Of a stretch of 64,000 nucleotides of DNA, positions 12,327 to 26,710 are shown one piece after another. Position numbers and translations under genes: made by a program. How positions within the stretch are numbered: position 1 is the first letter of the stretch; each line of letters starts with the position of its first letter. The notes under the pieces were generated by a model. The model did not search any database and was not told the DNA's origin. It was given only the letters and a program-made list of their open reading frames with translations. This stretch comes from Amblyornis subalaris (Eukaryota > Chordata > Aves > Passeriformes > Ptilonorhynchidae): NCBI GenBank assembly GCA_018881555.1, contig JACAXG010000052.1, forward strand, positions 3,162,001 to 3,226,000. Reading direction: 5' to 3'.

Positions 12327-12373
12327 CTATGCAATGCTGAATTAAGAACAGAGACCCACTGGTGGTGGTGGAA
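12327..12373 (+). other. Splice-bounded 47-bp candidate exon
   Basis: The acceptor tgctatgctttttcag ends at 12326. A strong donor (GAA|GTAAGTG) follows at 12374. Only one frame is open across the 47 bases, and it reads into four consecutive Trp codons from the GGT repeat (ggtggtggtgg), so coding use is unlikely. It could be a noncoding-RNA exon or a decoy, and nothing nearby links it to a transcript. Confidence 0.12.
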
Positions 12374-15300
12374 GTAAGTGAATTATTTCATGTTGTGATT
12401 TAGAGGGCAAAATCTTCAATGTACTAGTGCTGGAGTCCTCTGAATGTCACTTTAGTAAATATATACTGTCAGTATGAGTGATTTTTGGCTCTCTTGTGTT
12501 TTGTGAGGTAATGGTCTGCGTAATGGTTACACATGAGCAATCATGATAAAGGAAAACACTTAATACGTCATCTTACATTGCCCACAATCTAAGGCTGAAC
12601 GTTAACTCATCCCATCCAACCTGATGCACCTGGGACGCTGAATTACTATGAGCCTGAGTATTTTGGAAGCCCCAAAAGACCTGCTCTCTGAGCTTGTATG
12701 GTACTCTGAATTCTCTCCTCCACACATGGCATCGTCCAAACTTCATACAATTTAACTATTATTGGAAAGTGAAACATCTTAAATGAAGAACAGCATTGAC
12801 ACAAAGTGAAGATCAAGAGGTTTACGGCTATCACAAAATATTTCAATTTCAGTAATACTGGGCAAGAAACTGGCAGCAGTGAAAAGAGCAGCAAGCCCAG
12901 CTCCACTTAACTGATTTTCAGAAGTAATGCATTTATGTATTTATTTATTATTGTTATTTATATTAAATCTGGACTTGGGATGTGAAAGAGCGCAGGTCTT
13001 CTGAAGTCAGCTGAGCCCCTGCAGGCTGTGTTGGCAGAGGAATTGGTCGAGGGACAACAGGGACAGCTCTTCTGCAGAGAGGCACCAGTTGCTGCTCAAG
13101 TAGCAAGTCCCTCTGCTGCGAGGTGCTCTGAGTATGACACTAAAGCAGGCAGAGGCTTTGTGTTAAAGTTGGAGTGTTCCATACAAGTGTGTAACATTTT
13201 CTGTAATGGTGGCTTTTTAAGTTTTATTTTCCAGAAATATAACAGCTCAGTTGAATTGCATGGGTTTCCCCCTTAATTATTTATTAAAGTCATGTCCACC
13301 TGCTAGACTATTTTGCCTGGTATTGAAATCAGGATGACACATCTATAATTATCAAGTCACTCCAATTACCCTTTTGAAGTGTTGGCAGAATGCTTGGTTG
13401 GGTGGGGGAGAGTGTTATTAATTCTGTTGCTGTTCAAATGTGACAGATGTTTCCGACTGCTCCTCAACTTTTAGTTTTACTACTCTATTGTTCAAGAAAT
13501 GTATGTCTGTAAATTAAGAAATGCCATTTATTAGGTTTCTTAATTACTGATATGGTAGAAAGCACTTCCTCCTCAGAGGATGATATGATGATATAGTGGA
13601 AGAAGTTTTAATGACTTATTCTGTATTTTTGTGCATCAGGAATAAGTTACATGTAAGATGTTCAGATGCTTCTGTAAGGTATAGTTGTTCCAAATCTACT
13701 GGAAAGCCAGAGATCTTAAAAATTTCCTCTATTTTTATTCTGTATTCTCAGTGGTTATCCAAGGTGTGGGTTATCAGTAGCCCAAAAGATAGCATGTCAG
13801 CATTAGATGTTGAGTGAGGATGTACAAGGAATACTCTTGAGTGATGATAGATCATCTCAGGGCAATTTTAGAAAGTGTTAAAGTTAATTAGTGTTTCACC
13901 TTCAGTCTTTCAAAATGGCTGGGTATAGCTACAATGCTTAACATCTCTTGCCTATCATTACCAGTCATTAGCAAATATCACCTGTCACGTTTTCCATTTC
14001 CCGCATTACAACGTGCATTTCTGCTTCTCCATGACTGCGGATTGCCCCTGTTCGATCCTGAACTGTTGAGACAGCTGGTGGGAACATCCAAGATGTCAGT
14101 TATCTCATATGTTTGGCAGATGGACAAGACCTTTTCCAGAAGACCTTTCTGACAGACTCTTACTGAAGCTGTCATATCCCCCACCTGACCCTCATCTTAC
14201 TACATTTGCTTCTGTCAGAGGACTTTGCTATGTGTTTTCCACAACTTATCATACAACTCATATTCTTAGCAATGAACTGTGAAATGTAACAGATGGGATT
14301 GCAAACCCCCAAAATACCAGAAAGCAGACATTTTCCATGGTTGCTATATAATCATGCAGGGATGTTAGTGACATGTGAAATTGCTTGCAACTTGCAAATC
14401 TTTCAAGAACACCTGCAAAAGGGGTGCTGATTTTCTGTTTATAAAGTAAAATGAATCTCTATAACTGTTGCCCATATTGGGCTGTAAATTCAGCCCTTTG
14501 ATTTTAAAAAATGACCTTATGAAGAACTGTCCACCAGAAAATTTCTGAGTCATGTAAGGCACAAACTTGAAACAAAAGAAAGGTCTACAATAAAAGCCAT
14601 TAATGGTTCTGCACTGGTTTTTGCACTCAGTGAAAACAAAAAGTCAAGTCCTACCACTCTATTTTACTTGTTCTTGTACAGGTGCCATTTCGTACCCTTC
14701 TGCTGGGCATGTCCCAGTAATAATGAGCGTGACTAATCGCACAGAAATTTCACCTTTTTGAAAAACTCTCCTTTGCACCAAATATTTTTGGTGTGTGTGA
14801 TACCTATGCTTCACTTTAACTCTATGTGAAATATTCTAGGCATCTAGAGAAGGTACATACATTTGAGAGTGGTTTTAAAAACTCATTAGAACAATATCCA
14901 ATTCCTATTTTTAAGAAGAATGTTTACCTGAGGCTCCTGGCCAAATTCCAATCCCACTAATTATGTTTTACTGAAATATGTTATCACCTGCAGTTTTACT
15001 TGGATGGAGTATAGTTTTTTGGTTGTTGCTCCTTTTACAGAATAATTTACTTTTGGGTAAATAGTGCTGCTTTGAGGTCTTAGCCCTTGCTATATTTCAT
15101 TGATAGATTTAAATCAGGGATGATTTTGTAGAGAATACAGACCAGGATGCTTCAGGCCTTTATCACGTCTGAATGGGATATTCAGGCTGTTTTGCAGGTG
15201 AGGAGGTGGAAAAAGTCCCCTGAGGACTGACTCTGGCCATATTGACTGGTGTGTTCAGCAGGTTAAAGCCTCAGTCCAAAATCACGTTTGGCTTTGCAGA

Positions 15301-17374
15301 TTCTTGGACATACTTAATTTCTGCTTAGAACCTGGTCTTGATGATAGTTACGTGTGGAATCAATTTTATATACATGCTTCCTCCTGTTAACTAAATGGAA
15401 TTAACCACATGCCTGGGATTGAAGTATGGGCTTCTATGTTTCTAAAGTGATTTGGAATGCATTTTTTGGTACTTCCATTTTTTTGCATAAGTACTGTAAA
15501 AATCATACTTCTTCAGAATACTTTAATGCCTCTTAGAAATCTGTTCTGATTTGTTTTTCCATTGCAGAGAACAATTTTTATTATGGTTTCTGAAGACTAG
15601 ACCTAAGCATATATTTAATTTCACTTACGAATTCCCATCCCAAACACTATAAAACTGTAGAAAATTCACTAAGAAAATATTTATATTCACATTCTGGCTG
15701 TATAACACAAATATTTTGTCATCATTAACATTCCATGGCAGGATAAAAATCAAATTGCATACAATATATTTATTTCCAAAGGGCTGAATATATTCCTTTT
15801 CAAAATATTTTTCAAATACATTATAATTACTAGGATGAATCACAGAATTTCTTTGCCTTTTGGGTTAGCCAGAACTACTATATTTATTCTCTCTTGCTTA
15901 TACCGGTAATCAAAATTTTGGCTGTTCTCCAGAAATGTTCATTAGTCTGAAGAGAGCAGTGAAGAGGACAGCAGAAAACTGGCAGCTTGGAGTATTTCTG
16001 CTGGAAGGGTTGTTAAACATCATCATTCAGCTTATGGCCAGATATGACCACCAGCAAGTCCAGAATCTCCATGGCTCTCCCAGCGCAGCTCTGGGCAACC
16101 TCTAATGCAGCCTGCACTGGCTGTGGACCCAGTGTTGTACCAATACAGCTCTTGTAACACACAAGATCCGAGCCTGTTCCTCACTGCCTTAGAGCAGAGT
16201 ACAGCTGTTCTTTCTGCACCTACCCAGAGAGAAGCCCCTCCAGGCCTCCTGTAGCCAAAAGGGAGCTTGTGCTCATTTATCCCAAAGTGTCTCTTTTACC
16301 GTAACTTTCAAATGCCACCATAATATGCAAATGAAGCAGTCATAAGCTACAGTTTGGCACATTCTGGACTAGATGTCGGGACATGTGGGTTTTGCTGCTG
16401 CCCTCCTGGTGGTCCTGGGCAAGATATGTCTCATTTTGTGCCTTGGATTCTTTGGCTTTGCATGAAAGCTAATTACNCTTCACGTTTGTTCTTGCTTCTG
16501 AGATCTACACTCTTTGGCCAATAAGTCAAATAACGCAGTGTTAAGTCTGAGGAAGTCCTTGGAAAACCAAGCGTGGAACACTCTCCTTTCACACCCTTGT
16601 GCCTGTGATGGAGCTCCTCTCCATGCCACGGCTTTATCTTTGCCACTTCTAATGAGCTGTGTGTGATTGATTGTTACCCATAAGAGTTTCAAACCATTTG
16701 CTGAGAAATTGTTATTTTCCATAATCTGCCACCCATTAGTAATAATCTAGTTGCTGTTAGGGGTAGGATAAAAGCATCCTAAACCCTTTAGTTTAGCTCA
16801 TTATTGCCCAAACCCTGGTCTGATCCAAGACGAAAGTTCAACTTGCCCGCTTTTCAAAACTGCCTAATATTGTATGTTCTTAAGTTTCCTAGATTTCTCC
16901 CTATTTACCTGAAAGGTCCCCAGGCACTTAGGTTGAGTCACCTACATGTGGTCAGGAGCATCTATTCCCGGTAAATGAATTCTACCTGTAGGTAAACAGA
17001 CATCTGAATGCTGTTGGTATTCCCTGAAAAAAGTCTCCAGGCTCACTAATGGTAAAAACTGCAGTCAATGTCATTAGGACAGGTCATTCTTGGTGGTTTG
17101 TATAAATGTCAGGTAGCTCCACCTCTTTGCAAGTTTTCTTCCTCTTTATAAGAGGAGTAGATTTCAGTTTTAAGAATACGAGAAAATTTAGGCTTATTGA
17201 GTAAATTCCTGGGGCTTGCAGAGAATGAGAGATTCTTTCTGAGCCCAGTATCTGTTCTTCTACTTCTGCACTGAAGCCAGGTCACTGCAAAATCAGGTAT
17301 CCAAGAGTTTTGGAGTTGTGAAAGTGGTTATGTCAGTGCCTACTTCTAGTCTAGAGACTCAGTTCAGACTCAGA

Positions 17375-17391
17375 CTTCAGCTCAGCTGAAG
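17375..17391. repeat. Perfect inverted repeat, 8-bp arms
   Basis: The sequence is CTTCAGCT, one C, then AGCTGAAG, an exact inverted repeat with a single-base centre. No function is implied. Confidence 0.8.
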
Positions 17392-19852
17392 CTGCTAGAA
17401 ATTTGTTCTTGAAGTTTTTTTAGGAGTTATTGTTCCTTTCCAAGCAAGACTTTGTTCTTTGCCCAATATCTTTTGTGACAAGCAGATACATCCGAGGGAC
17501 TTGGAGAGGAGCTCTGTCTCTGCAGCACATATGTTGCTTGTAAGCATAGAGAGAGCTTTTCTTAAGAAAAGTGTCTGCACAAGCACTCTGAGTGGGGGTG
17601 TCTGGGTTCACCACAACTGATGCCATCATTGTGCTGCTGCTGCTCTTTCTTCTTGGAGTTGTAGAAAAAAAATCGGAGCAGCAAGAAACTGTCATAATCA
17701 ATAAAGACANCAGAGAAGCTCTGGAGGATGCAAGCACAAGAGTAATAAATTTCAGGCAACTCGCAGTTATCTGCACATGTTGTATCCAGATTAAGGTTTA
17801 TGTGGGTCAAGACCACAGGGTCATATAAGCTGATTCAAGGTCAAGTCTGCTTAATAGTTCAGTATTGGCAGTCCCTGAACACGAATATGTTGCATCTTAG
17901 GGATGGCTCATGTGCAGAAGCATCATAGCCACTTCAGTGTGCTCAACAGTCCAGACCAACAAAACTTGCTGAACATGTACTAATTCAGGTCAGAACCAGC
18001 TCAGCTGCCCGTGCTTCCTGGGATCCAAACAAGTAAAAAACACAACACATGCTACACCACCAGCTCATACCTAGCAGGGTTTATTGGCCTTGCCTGACCT
18101 GAGTTACCTTTGTATAGTCATTCTGTAGGCAGTTAAAGAATCTTTCCTGGTCCTCAGGGTGCTGGAAAAACTGGATACAGAGGCACCGGAGAGAATTCTC
18201 CAGCAGTTCTTTCAGCTTGTGTTAATGCTTTGGCTAGTGCTTCTATATTCTGATGAAGCCAAGCCAGTTGAGTTTGGCTGGACATTAATACCATGTATTC
18301 AGGCACTGTGCTATCCAAGTTCTTCTTTCATCCTCAGTAGCTCAGATAATGAGGAGGTGCTGGTGCAGTTCTTACAAAATCACGTTTGAGATAATCTACA
18401 GATTGACATTCCTACAGCTGTTATGCATCATGCTGAAAATACAAACTGTAACTCAAAGAGCAACTGTTCCCAGGACAGGCTGAGACTTGAAGCTTCACAC
18501 CAGAGGGAGCCAGTTGTGGAGGGTCTTTGTCTGGAGTGCCCCAACTCTGGATTTCTGACAGCAAGAAAGATTACCAGGTCCTCAGAGCCATTTAAAAGCA
18601 GACTGAAAAAAAAAAATCTTAGTTTGCACAGTCTCATAGTTGGAAAGCCCTCAGCTGACTTCTTGAGGGCAATTTTCTTTCTTTCTTTCTTTTTGCTTTT
18701 CATGTACATTTCTTTGAAGTGTTTTGCATGAAAGTGTTATTGTATATTTTGGGAAGTGTTATTGTCCCTGTGTATTTTCTTCCAATGTAACTATAAATTT
18801 CTATCCAAATATGCTCAGAAGCTGTTCACTGTCAGAACATGAAATCAACTAGTAGATAAGGATACATAAAGGTGGTTATTTCCGTAGACAAATCAAAGGC
18901 ACAAAACAAATTAACAGCATTCTTTGAGTCTTAAACACAAGCAGCTATATGGGTGGCAGGATAGGTGGGTTTGCCTTTTATAGTGTGTTTTCTTAAGCAT
19001 GAGTTTGAGTTTAAACGTCCCCAAAATTAATTTGCATCTGACTATTGATGTTCTTATCTTCTTTTTCTTAAGAGTTCAGTCATGAAACTCCATCTCACAT
19101 CTCAAACTGTGACAGATCATTAATTTTACCTGACTAGAAGTCAGACAGGTAGTATAAAATAGGTCATTTACCTAATTTGATAGTCCATGGAGGAAGAGAA
19201 GCAGCTCCCAAAGGTCATCATCTCATACCTTAAATAGGTGATATCCCATATCTCATATCAGTTTTAAAATTCAAAGAATTGAAAGCCCTGACCTGGTAAC
19301 TAAAGCAAGAGTGGAGATCCACTAGCTTGGATGAAGAGCGTGACTTTTAGGTGGCTAAAATTACTTACATTAAATCCTGTCCAAAAGACATAGATGTCTA
19401 ACAGACTAGGTTTACACTAATAAGTAATTCACCAAAACAGGGCAGATCAGTGCTCAACAGCAAAAGCCTTACAGCTATGCTTACTTCAGGCAGTGCTCAG
19501 GAACTGAACACCACTGCAAATCCTGTGGTTCGAAGCTGTGTGAAGGCCAGTCCTTGGGTTTGACCTTTACACCTTGCCTTGGGGGCAGAGAGCATTGGGG
19601 TGCAGCTGGAGCAGAGTTTCTGGTTTAATTTCCTTTGGAAGGAATCCAGTTTATCTCCCCCCAAAACTGCATTGCAATNGTGCCAACACACTGGGCTACC
19701 ACTACAATCCAAGATGCTTGAGTACAACCTCAGTTTTTATTAATGTCTGCTAACAGAGGCTGCTGTTGGTCATGAAATCTCAGTGAAATCAATGAGACTA
19801 ATCAGGGACTGAAAAGTTTCCACAGGCAGATCACTCTCCCAGTTACAAACCG

Positions 19853-19907
19853 TTATAAACATATTGATAAGTGTTTTCCATTATAAACATATTGATAAAG
19901 GTTTTAT
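19853..19907. repeat. Tandem duplication, 28-bp unit, two copies
   Basis: The block ttataaacatattgataa begins at 19853 and again at 19881. The rest of each unit (gtgttttcca versus aggttttata) is diverged. This is a small, partly decayed local duplication. Confidence 0.85.
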
Positions 19908-20154
19908 ATCAAAATGAGTCGTCGGGCAAGATTGCGGTCTAAATAGAAGTTACAAGGAAATCACAAGATAATAAATTAACAAACAATTTAAGTAGAGGTA
20001 GGTACAGGACAAAATCTTCTCTCTCTCTTTTATGTTTTTTTCCGCTTCTAATTTTCTACATACTCATTTATATTTAAAAAGAAATTACACCAATCATTTA
20101 TAAAACTGAGGTGTTGTTAAGCTGCCACTACAATAGCTTTTTTATGCAGCAATT

Positions 20155-20220
20155 CACAGAATCACAGTGTCAGAGAATGGGGAAGAGACCAGTGGGTCAT
20201 CTGGTCCAACCTCTCTCCTT
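20155..20220 (-). mobile_element. CR1 LINE, short 3' end fragment
   Basis: The plus strand reads cacagaatcacag, then ggaagagacc and gggtcatctggtccaacctct. This is the reverse complement of a CR1 3' terminus (CTGTGATTCTGTG-type tail, then the GGACTAGATGA-like block). Only about 66 bp remain and divergence is moderate. Confidence 0.75.
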
Positions 20221-23200
20221 ATGCCTTATCCCTCCTGCCTCATGATTTTTGGAAGATAGTGGGTTTTTCAGAACTGCAGCAACAAAGACCAGAAGAAATA
20301 GTTTACCTCATTACAAATAGAAAAAAGGGACTTTTGGGCTGATTCACCTGGCTAAGATCTGGAATTTCTTTTGGACATAACACGGTTCAATTCAATATCA
20401 GGATTTTAATGACTGGCAGTTGTAGTTACCATCTGTTATCAGGTTTTCTTCTGCACACCTGTTCCATGTGATAAGTCAGTTGCTTTAGTCAATGTCTGTA
20501 TTACATGAATAGGGTCCTGCTGTTACTTTGACTTGGTATTCCACCAGTTAACAGACTGAACAAAAAGGGTAAACCCTACAAGAATCAAATACTGAGAAGG
20601 CAGCAGAGAAATATTTGGCTCCTGCCAGCAGCAAAAGAATCCATCTGGGAGGAGCTCAGAGTGGTATGATAGAGACACGACCTGTATATAAAGGAAAGTC
20701 AATAGAAAATTTTATTATGGCAAATTTACTAGTGGCTTGGAACTGACTACACTGGCAGAATAATTGGGGAATGCACATTGAATAATATTCAGTGAGCTTT
20801 TGGCTCATGTTGTGTTTTTCCAGCTATCCATGAGCTATTAAAAAAATTAAAGATACATGATTTAATCAACAGTACTTCACACAGGGTTGAGAAGATAATA
20901 GGGAGATGTGGGGAAACACTGACCCACTCTAACTCCAGGCAAAGTGGGTGAGATCTCTGAAAGTTTTCGAAACAAGGTGCATGCACTTCATTGTATAGTA
21001 TATGTGTAAAAAAGCGTCGCCTAATTTTCCTTACTGATACAAGAAGAACAGATTTCTGGCTCTTGATCATGTAGCCATAAACTATTTCTACAATTAATTC
21101 TGGATTTCAAAATGCACTTTTGATTAACATTCTAAAAATGTACAGTTTCAGTGACCTTCCTGCACTGACATAACTTACTGTTCTTTTGTTAGAGGCAAGT
21201 GGAACACTTACAAAATTTACATTTTGTTTTGCATGCTGGTAGGCTGTTTTTGCAAAATATCCTCAGGGCTAATTGCTTAATTATTAAATTAATAGAAGAA
21301 CATTATATAAAGTCAGGCAGAACATGTCAGTACGTAATTAAACTGTGGTCAATATTTTGGATCATGTTCTCAGCTGCTCTAAGGCACAGAGGGTATGCAA
21401 GTGTATCTCTGTTTATATCACTGGGCCTGGACCTTTATATTCTTCAGCAGTTCTGAGTCACCAGGCACAAAATCCTGTTCTTCTCTCTGCAGAACTGTGC
21501 TCCAGACTATCAGATATGTCCTGGGCATTGAAATACATGAAATAAGTGAAAGTTCTGCTGAATGATTGGTCTGATAACAGCAAGGAATGTTTTAAGAAAA
21601 AAATGCTCATAGCTGGAATTGCAATCATTGCAGTTACTGTGAGCTGGACTTAAAGCAGATAGATTGAACTTTAATCAATCAGTATGTGTTTTTCCAGATG
21701 GCCATAAGTATGTGTTTTATAACCTGCTTTTTAAGGAGTGTTTTTTTCTCAACTTCTGAGGTAAGAGTAAATTAAGACATAACACTGAAATCAGTTTAAA
21801 GAATAACACAAACACTGTAGCCTATTTTCTTTCCAAAATATAAATAAGATACAGCTGAGAGATAGTGACAGTCTGCTTTGCTCTGTTTCTCTCACCAGGA
21901 CATGTATTGAATACTGTGCTGCCAGCACCTTCATTACTTATTCATAAGAAGAAAAGCCACTAGTCTCTCAGGTCCGAAGTTAATCACCGTTGCTGCAGAC
22001 TTTTGCCTCTGTGTTCTGGAGGCTAGACAAGAAAATCAAAAATTATAAGATCTCTGGTAGAGGCGTTGGACTCCAGGGATCTCTTCTTGCCCTCACTCTA
22101 TCGCTAACCCAATTTTCAGTAAATCCCGTCTGTTCCACGGGTGGATTTCTCTGATCTGTATTTCCAGACTTGATCAATCTAGAAAGTCCCTGGAGATCTC
22201 ATAAAACCTCTTTCATTGGAAACAAGCTCATCTAGAGGCCAACTGGACACCTAGCTTTGCTTTCTACCAGGGCAGAGTGCTTCCACATAATCCTTCCATC
22301 TCTAAACCTCTGGTGACGCTGGGTTGGCCACAGAGCATTGCTGGTAGCCCGGTCTGCCTTCGTGGTCTCTCCACATAGCAGACTGCTCCTGAGGGTGGAT
22401 CTCAGCTGCAAACTTCAGGATCAGGCCCCGGCTGAAGCAGGCACGCAGCAGCCCAGACCTGGCAAAATGCACGTCCTTCTCAGCAACTTCTATTATCCGC
22501 CCTTAGGAAGGAGCAGATCTGGAGGGAGCCTCAGTTGTATAACACCAGTATTAGCAGCAGGATCAGAAATGCCCTAATTCCTGGAGTAATTTGGGGTTGT
22601 ATAATGCGGCGAATGAGCTTTGCTTTAGCAAATGCTCTGGAGCGGGAAGGAGGCACTTGGGGAAACAGGATGAAATACACTGTGACTCGAATGGATGCAG
22701 TGGATTAAGCAGGATTTTAAAACAACACAAGCATTAGTTGTAGTAGCAGCAGAGCCTACCAGAAGGTACTACCTCTCCTTCTCTGCAGGAAAAAGAAACA
22801 GAGCAAAAATTCACTACAAAGCTGCAGGACAGCGGGAAGCTTCGGAGAACCAAGAACATGGCATTCAATGTTTACAAAGCCTGCAAACTCCCTTTTTACA
22901 AGGTTGAGCCTTTCAACCGCTACCACTAAGCCTTATCCCCACTGACTCCCCCACTAAATTAGTGTACTGCTTAACATTTTATTATTTAGTATCTCACTAA
23001 CTGAAGCTGTTTTCTTTATGCCCCACTTTCTGGGGGAAACAATAGACTCAAAAAGCAGGGAAGCAAAGAAAACAGTACAAAGGAAAGCTTAAAAAGAAGC
23101 CTTTTTTCCCAATAAGAGTTTAGAACATTTGTCAGAGCGCCCTTCAAACCTTATAGAAAGAAAAAAATGAATCCAGCTTATCCTCAATGTGCCAGAAGCA

Positions 23201-24136
23201 TTTCTAGGGACAGTTGAGATTCAGACCTTCAGAGTCTTCTGGAAATTCCTCTCTCTTCACCGGCTGTACAGAGAGGGTAAGATAGGTCTGTTCCTCACAC
23301 AGGCTTTTGTTTGGGGACCTAGAGCAAGGTGGGACGAAGCTGCAGCTGGATGATTATATGTTCACCTGGGTGAACCCTATACAACTTGCCTCTGAGGACT
23401 AGAAAACAAAAAGCAGCGCAGCAGGTCAAGACGAAGCTGCAACTGTAGCTACAACTCTCCAGAGAGCTCTTTATGTTTGTCTTATTTGGCAATAAATGTG
23501 TGGGAACAATTTGCTTTCTTTCTCCTTTTACAGTTCCACCTTTTGATTTTGTTTTCTTCAAAGCACAGTCAAAAGATGTTCCTTCAGGACAGATCTGCAC
23601 CACAGGCACCACAATGGGTGGAAAAATAATAAGGTCTACATGAAATTAAAAATCTGATTTGAAAACAGCCTACCAGACATGTATTTCAAACTCATCTTGC
23701 TGGATTCTTGCAAAATACATCTTGGGAGTTTCAGTGCGTACTGAAAGGCTCAATGTTATTTTGGGTTTGGTTTGGGTTTTTTTAAGATCTCCAAGAAATG
23801 TATAAAACATTAACTTATCTACCGGGCTATCAATACACAAAACCCACTTAGGATGGAAACATCCTGTAACATTCATGCAGTATCACTGGTATTGTTTCCT
23901 TCCTCTAAGTTACTATGGAAAATCTTCAGGAGTGAGCAAATTGTTCCTCAGACCACCACATTCTGAAACCCAATATTACAGAAATTCAAAGGCCATGAAT
24001 GGAAACAAGACTTGTTTGCTGTACTTAATGTCCTGCATCATGTGGCTACTTGCATGCATTTGTGAAAGAATATTTGTATGTACAGGAATAGCACCACAAG
24101 GAATGTTGGCAGTGCTCTTGATGGTTTTTTAAGCTT

Positions 24137-24160
24137 ATATATCTATCTACATAGATATAT
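24137..24160. repeat. AT-rich perfect hairpin, 10-bp stem, 4-base loop
   Basis: ATATATCTAT and ATAGATATAT are exact reverse complements separated by CTAC. More AT-rich dyad sequence follows (tatacatacgtata). It can fold as a cruciform or hairpin, but may simply be a decayed TA/TATC microsatellite. Confidence 0.85.
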
Positions 24161-26419
24161 TTATATACATACGTATATTTGTTTCTTGCTTCTTGCTGCT
24201 GAGTTGAACTAGGAATGACTTTTGTCCACTTTCCTTTTTCTCAACTCTTTCTGGGTATATTATTACCTCATCTGGTTTATTATTGTACCTTGTGTTCTTT
24301 TCCTTCTTCATTACAGCTCTGTAAAAAGCTTTTGGGCTTATTGTTAATTTTCTCTCTCTCTTTTTTATTTTTTTTCCTCCAGTCTTAATTGTATATCTCT
24401 GAAAATGTGTTTCTGAGGTTTTAGCTTTGGCTGCGAGCACAGTAGTTATATTTATGGGTCTACCATCAGTTTGCTACAGTTCAAGTAATTTTCTGCTTTT
24501 TGCTTGTTATGTTTTTGCCTGGACTTGATATACTTTATGAGTTTTTCTGCGATATTGGCTTGTATATCTGGCATAGATAATATTTTGCCTTTCTCTTAAT
24601 ATCCTATCAGAGACCCAAAGAGTAATAATTTTTTCTTCCTGTGTAATGTCGGGAGATTATTTTTTTAAATGAGCTGGAAAGCTTTATTAGTTTACCAGAA
24701 ATGAAAGCTTGTAATGAATCCACATGGAATTCTTTAATCATATCTTTGCTATTTTATAACTGTACCTTCAAGTGGAATGTGTTTATATTTGTAGAGGAAA
24801 AAAGAAGTTCTGTTGTTTAGCATTTCAGCATTATGCAGGAATTTTCAGTGCATGAGGTTGCTCATCATTTTTTCCTAAGTACAAAGAGTACTCGGAAGGG
24901 AGAGAGGAGAGAGGTGAGAGGTGTTTTTCCAGCCTGAGAAAGGTGAAGGAGCTGCTCCTCTTTGCCATCAGAGATTAAACTCCTGGCAGGCCGATTTGTG
25001 TGCTGTCATGTAGAGCAGGGTTGTGATGTTACGAATGACACAAACAGCTTAATATTGTACTGAGGGCTTTGGCAAATAGTTCTGTTTTATTAAACTTTCC
25101 CTCTGTGATAAAATTCCAAGGGGATTTTTGGGCTTAAAGATTTTTACCTCCAAAAATCAGTAGATATCCACACTTTTAAAGAGTATTTTGACATGCACAG
25201 CATTTCAAACAAATGAACATAGTAGAAAAACACACTTTTCCATGTTTGTTTGTACCTGAGAGATCTTTTATGGAGATGTTATGAAGTCAAATGTGAACTG
25301 AGCCCAGCCACTCTTGGAGCTGCAGCTCAGGCTGATCTGACTGTAGCCCAGGATGCTGTGGATGGTGTGTACCAGGCTGTAAGGTCTGCTGGGTGAATCT
25401 GCTCTCTACAGATGGGCTGTAGGCGCTCTCAGGGAGGGATGCTCATCACCTACTGCTGTGCTGCTTCTTCTGTGTGCCCTCCATGAAAGCTTGCTGACTG
25501 CACAGCCTTTACTAGAGGCAGGTGTTTTTGAAGACTATGAAAATACTCAATGAAGTGTGAAGGAAGAAATATCTTCTAGCTTTTGTAGGAAAAGTAGCTT
25601 AAAGTGGCACAACATAATGGCAAGGAAAAATATCCTCTGAGGGGCTGGGGAAATTTCAGTTTTAAATGTTAGACATTGTTTTTTAAATACTGGATCCTAA
25701 CAGATGGCAAATCTGGTTACAGGAAGGTGAGCAATAGGCCTGGAGTTTTTCAGCTGATAGCTGCCTTTCATAACAAAGCATTAACGACTTAGCAAAAGAT
25801 CTGGGGGCTCTCTGGTTAAAAACATCTAGGCTAAACAACCTGAATCCTGCCACTTTCTGATGTGCATAGGAGGTTCCCCTTCTCCCACACTGCTTTCAGC
25901 TGCCTTGCAATTGCTTAACACAGAGAGTAGCAGTAGAGCATCATATTATTACGAATTTTCATGCTCACTGTCACAAATAAGATACATTTATTTTTGAAGG
26001 CCACATAAGGCCTTCTTTTAAGAGTCCTGCTGATTTCTAGATTGCCCAGATTGCTTTCTTAGGTTATGGAGAAATTGCTGTGTCTCCTTGTTATGGCAAT
26101 GGTCTTTTCCCCAGTCGTTATATGGCACTCTCATCATTGCCTTCCATTTATCCTGAATTATGTTCTTTCTTCCTAATACAGTCATACCCACATTGCTTCT
26201 CTTTACAATTTTCTTTTTACAATTTAAATAGGATGATTTTGCTGTCATTCTCTTTGTTTCTGAAAAACATTTATTAAAAAAAATCATAAAATAAGTAAAA
26301 ACAAATAAAAAAGACAGCTAAGACTGAAGTGGGATCAAATCACAGAGAGAAAAGAAGCATCAGCTCCCTGAAAACTCTTATGTATTCCTCTGTTTACCCA
26401 CACTTCAGACATCTTTCCA

Positions 26420-26710
26420 GGAAGGCTCCGTGTAGAGAGTGTGCAACTGGTAGCAAAGAGAAGGGGGGAGGGCGGTGTGGAGCCCAAGCAGCGGACACGC
26501 CAAGGGCAGTCCTGCACTGGAACGGTCACCAGAAGACAATGCTGGCAGTTCATAGAGGTTCTGACGCTCTGTGGTTTGCTTCTGCTGGAGAGCTCTGGTG
26601 TCTTTTTGTGTGGGGGAGGAAACAAACAATAAACAATACCATCACAGAGCGCCTGCAGGTGAGTGAGGGCGTCTTATGACGGAGGTAAGTTGTGAGGCTC
26701 TGCTCCAGTC
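26420..26710 (+). other. CpG-richer pocket with strong splice donors
   Basis: About nine CpG dinucleotides fall in roughly 290 bp, clearly denser than the surrounding CpG-poor DNA. A near-perfect donor (CTGCAG|GTGAGTG) follows 26658, and a second (GGAG|GTAAGTTG) lies near 26683. Frames are open on both strands across the pocket, as expected in GC-richer DNA. This could be a first exon or a weak promoter-proximal region on the plus strand. It is not a full CpG island, and no TATA or initiator element is convincing. Confidence 0.2.

Larger units (their letters stand above)
11776..20154. other. Unique AT-rich noncoding sequence
   Basis: No gene is identified. The longest frame is 140 codons on the minus strand (11757-12179), next to a CR1 and without recognisable motifs, so it is treated as chance. 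Noted items are the splice-bounded 47-bp segment at 12327-12373, a perfect inverted repeat at 17375-17391, a short TTTC tract at about 18677-18695 and a 28-bp tandem duplication at 19853-19907. Isolated Ns lie at 16477, 17710 and 19679. Confidence 0.55.

Noticed and set aside
24147..24440. Lys/Arg-rich minus-strand frame suggestive of an old LINE ORF1 or a nucleic-acid-binding protein
   Set aside because: The charge bias is explained by the T/C-rich plus strand. No block matches a known LINE order.
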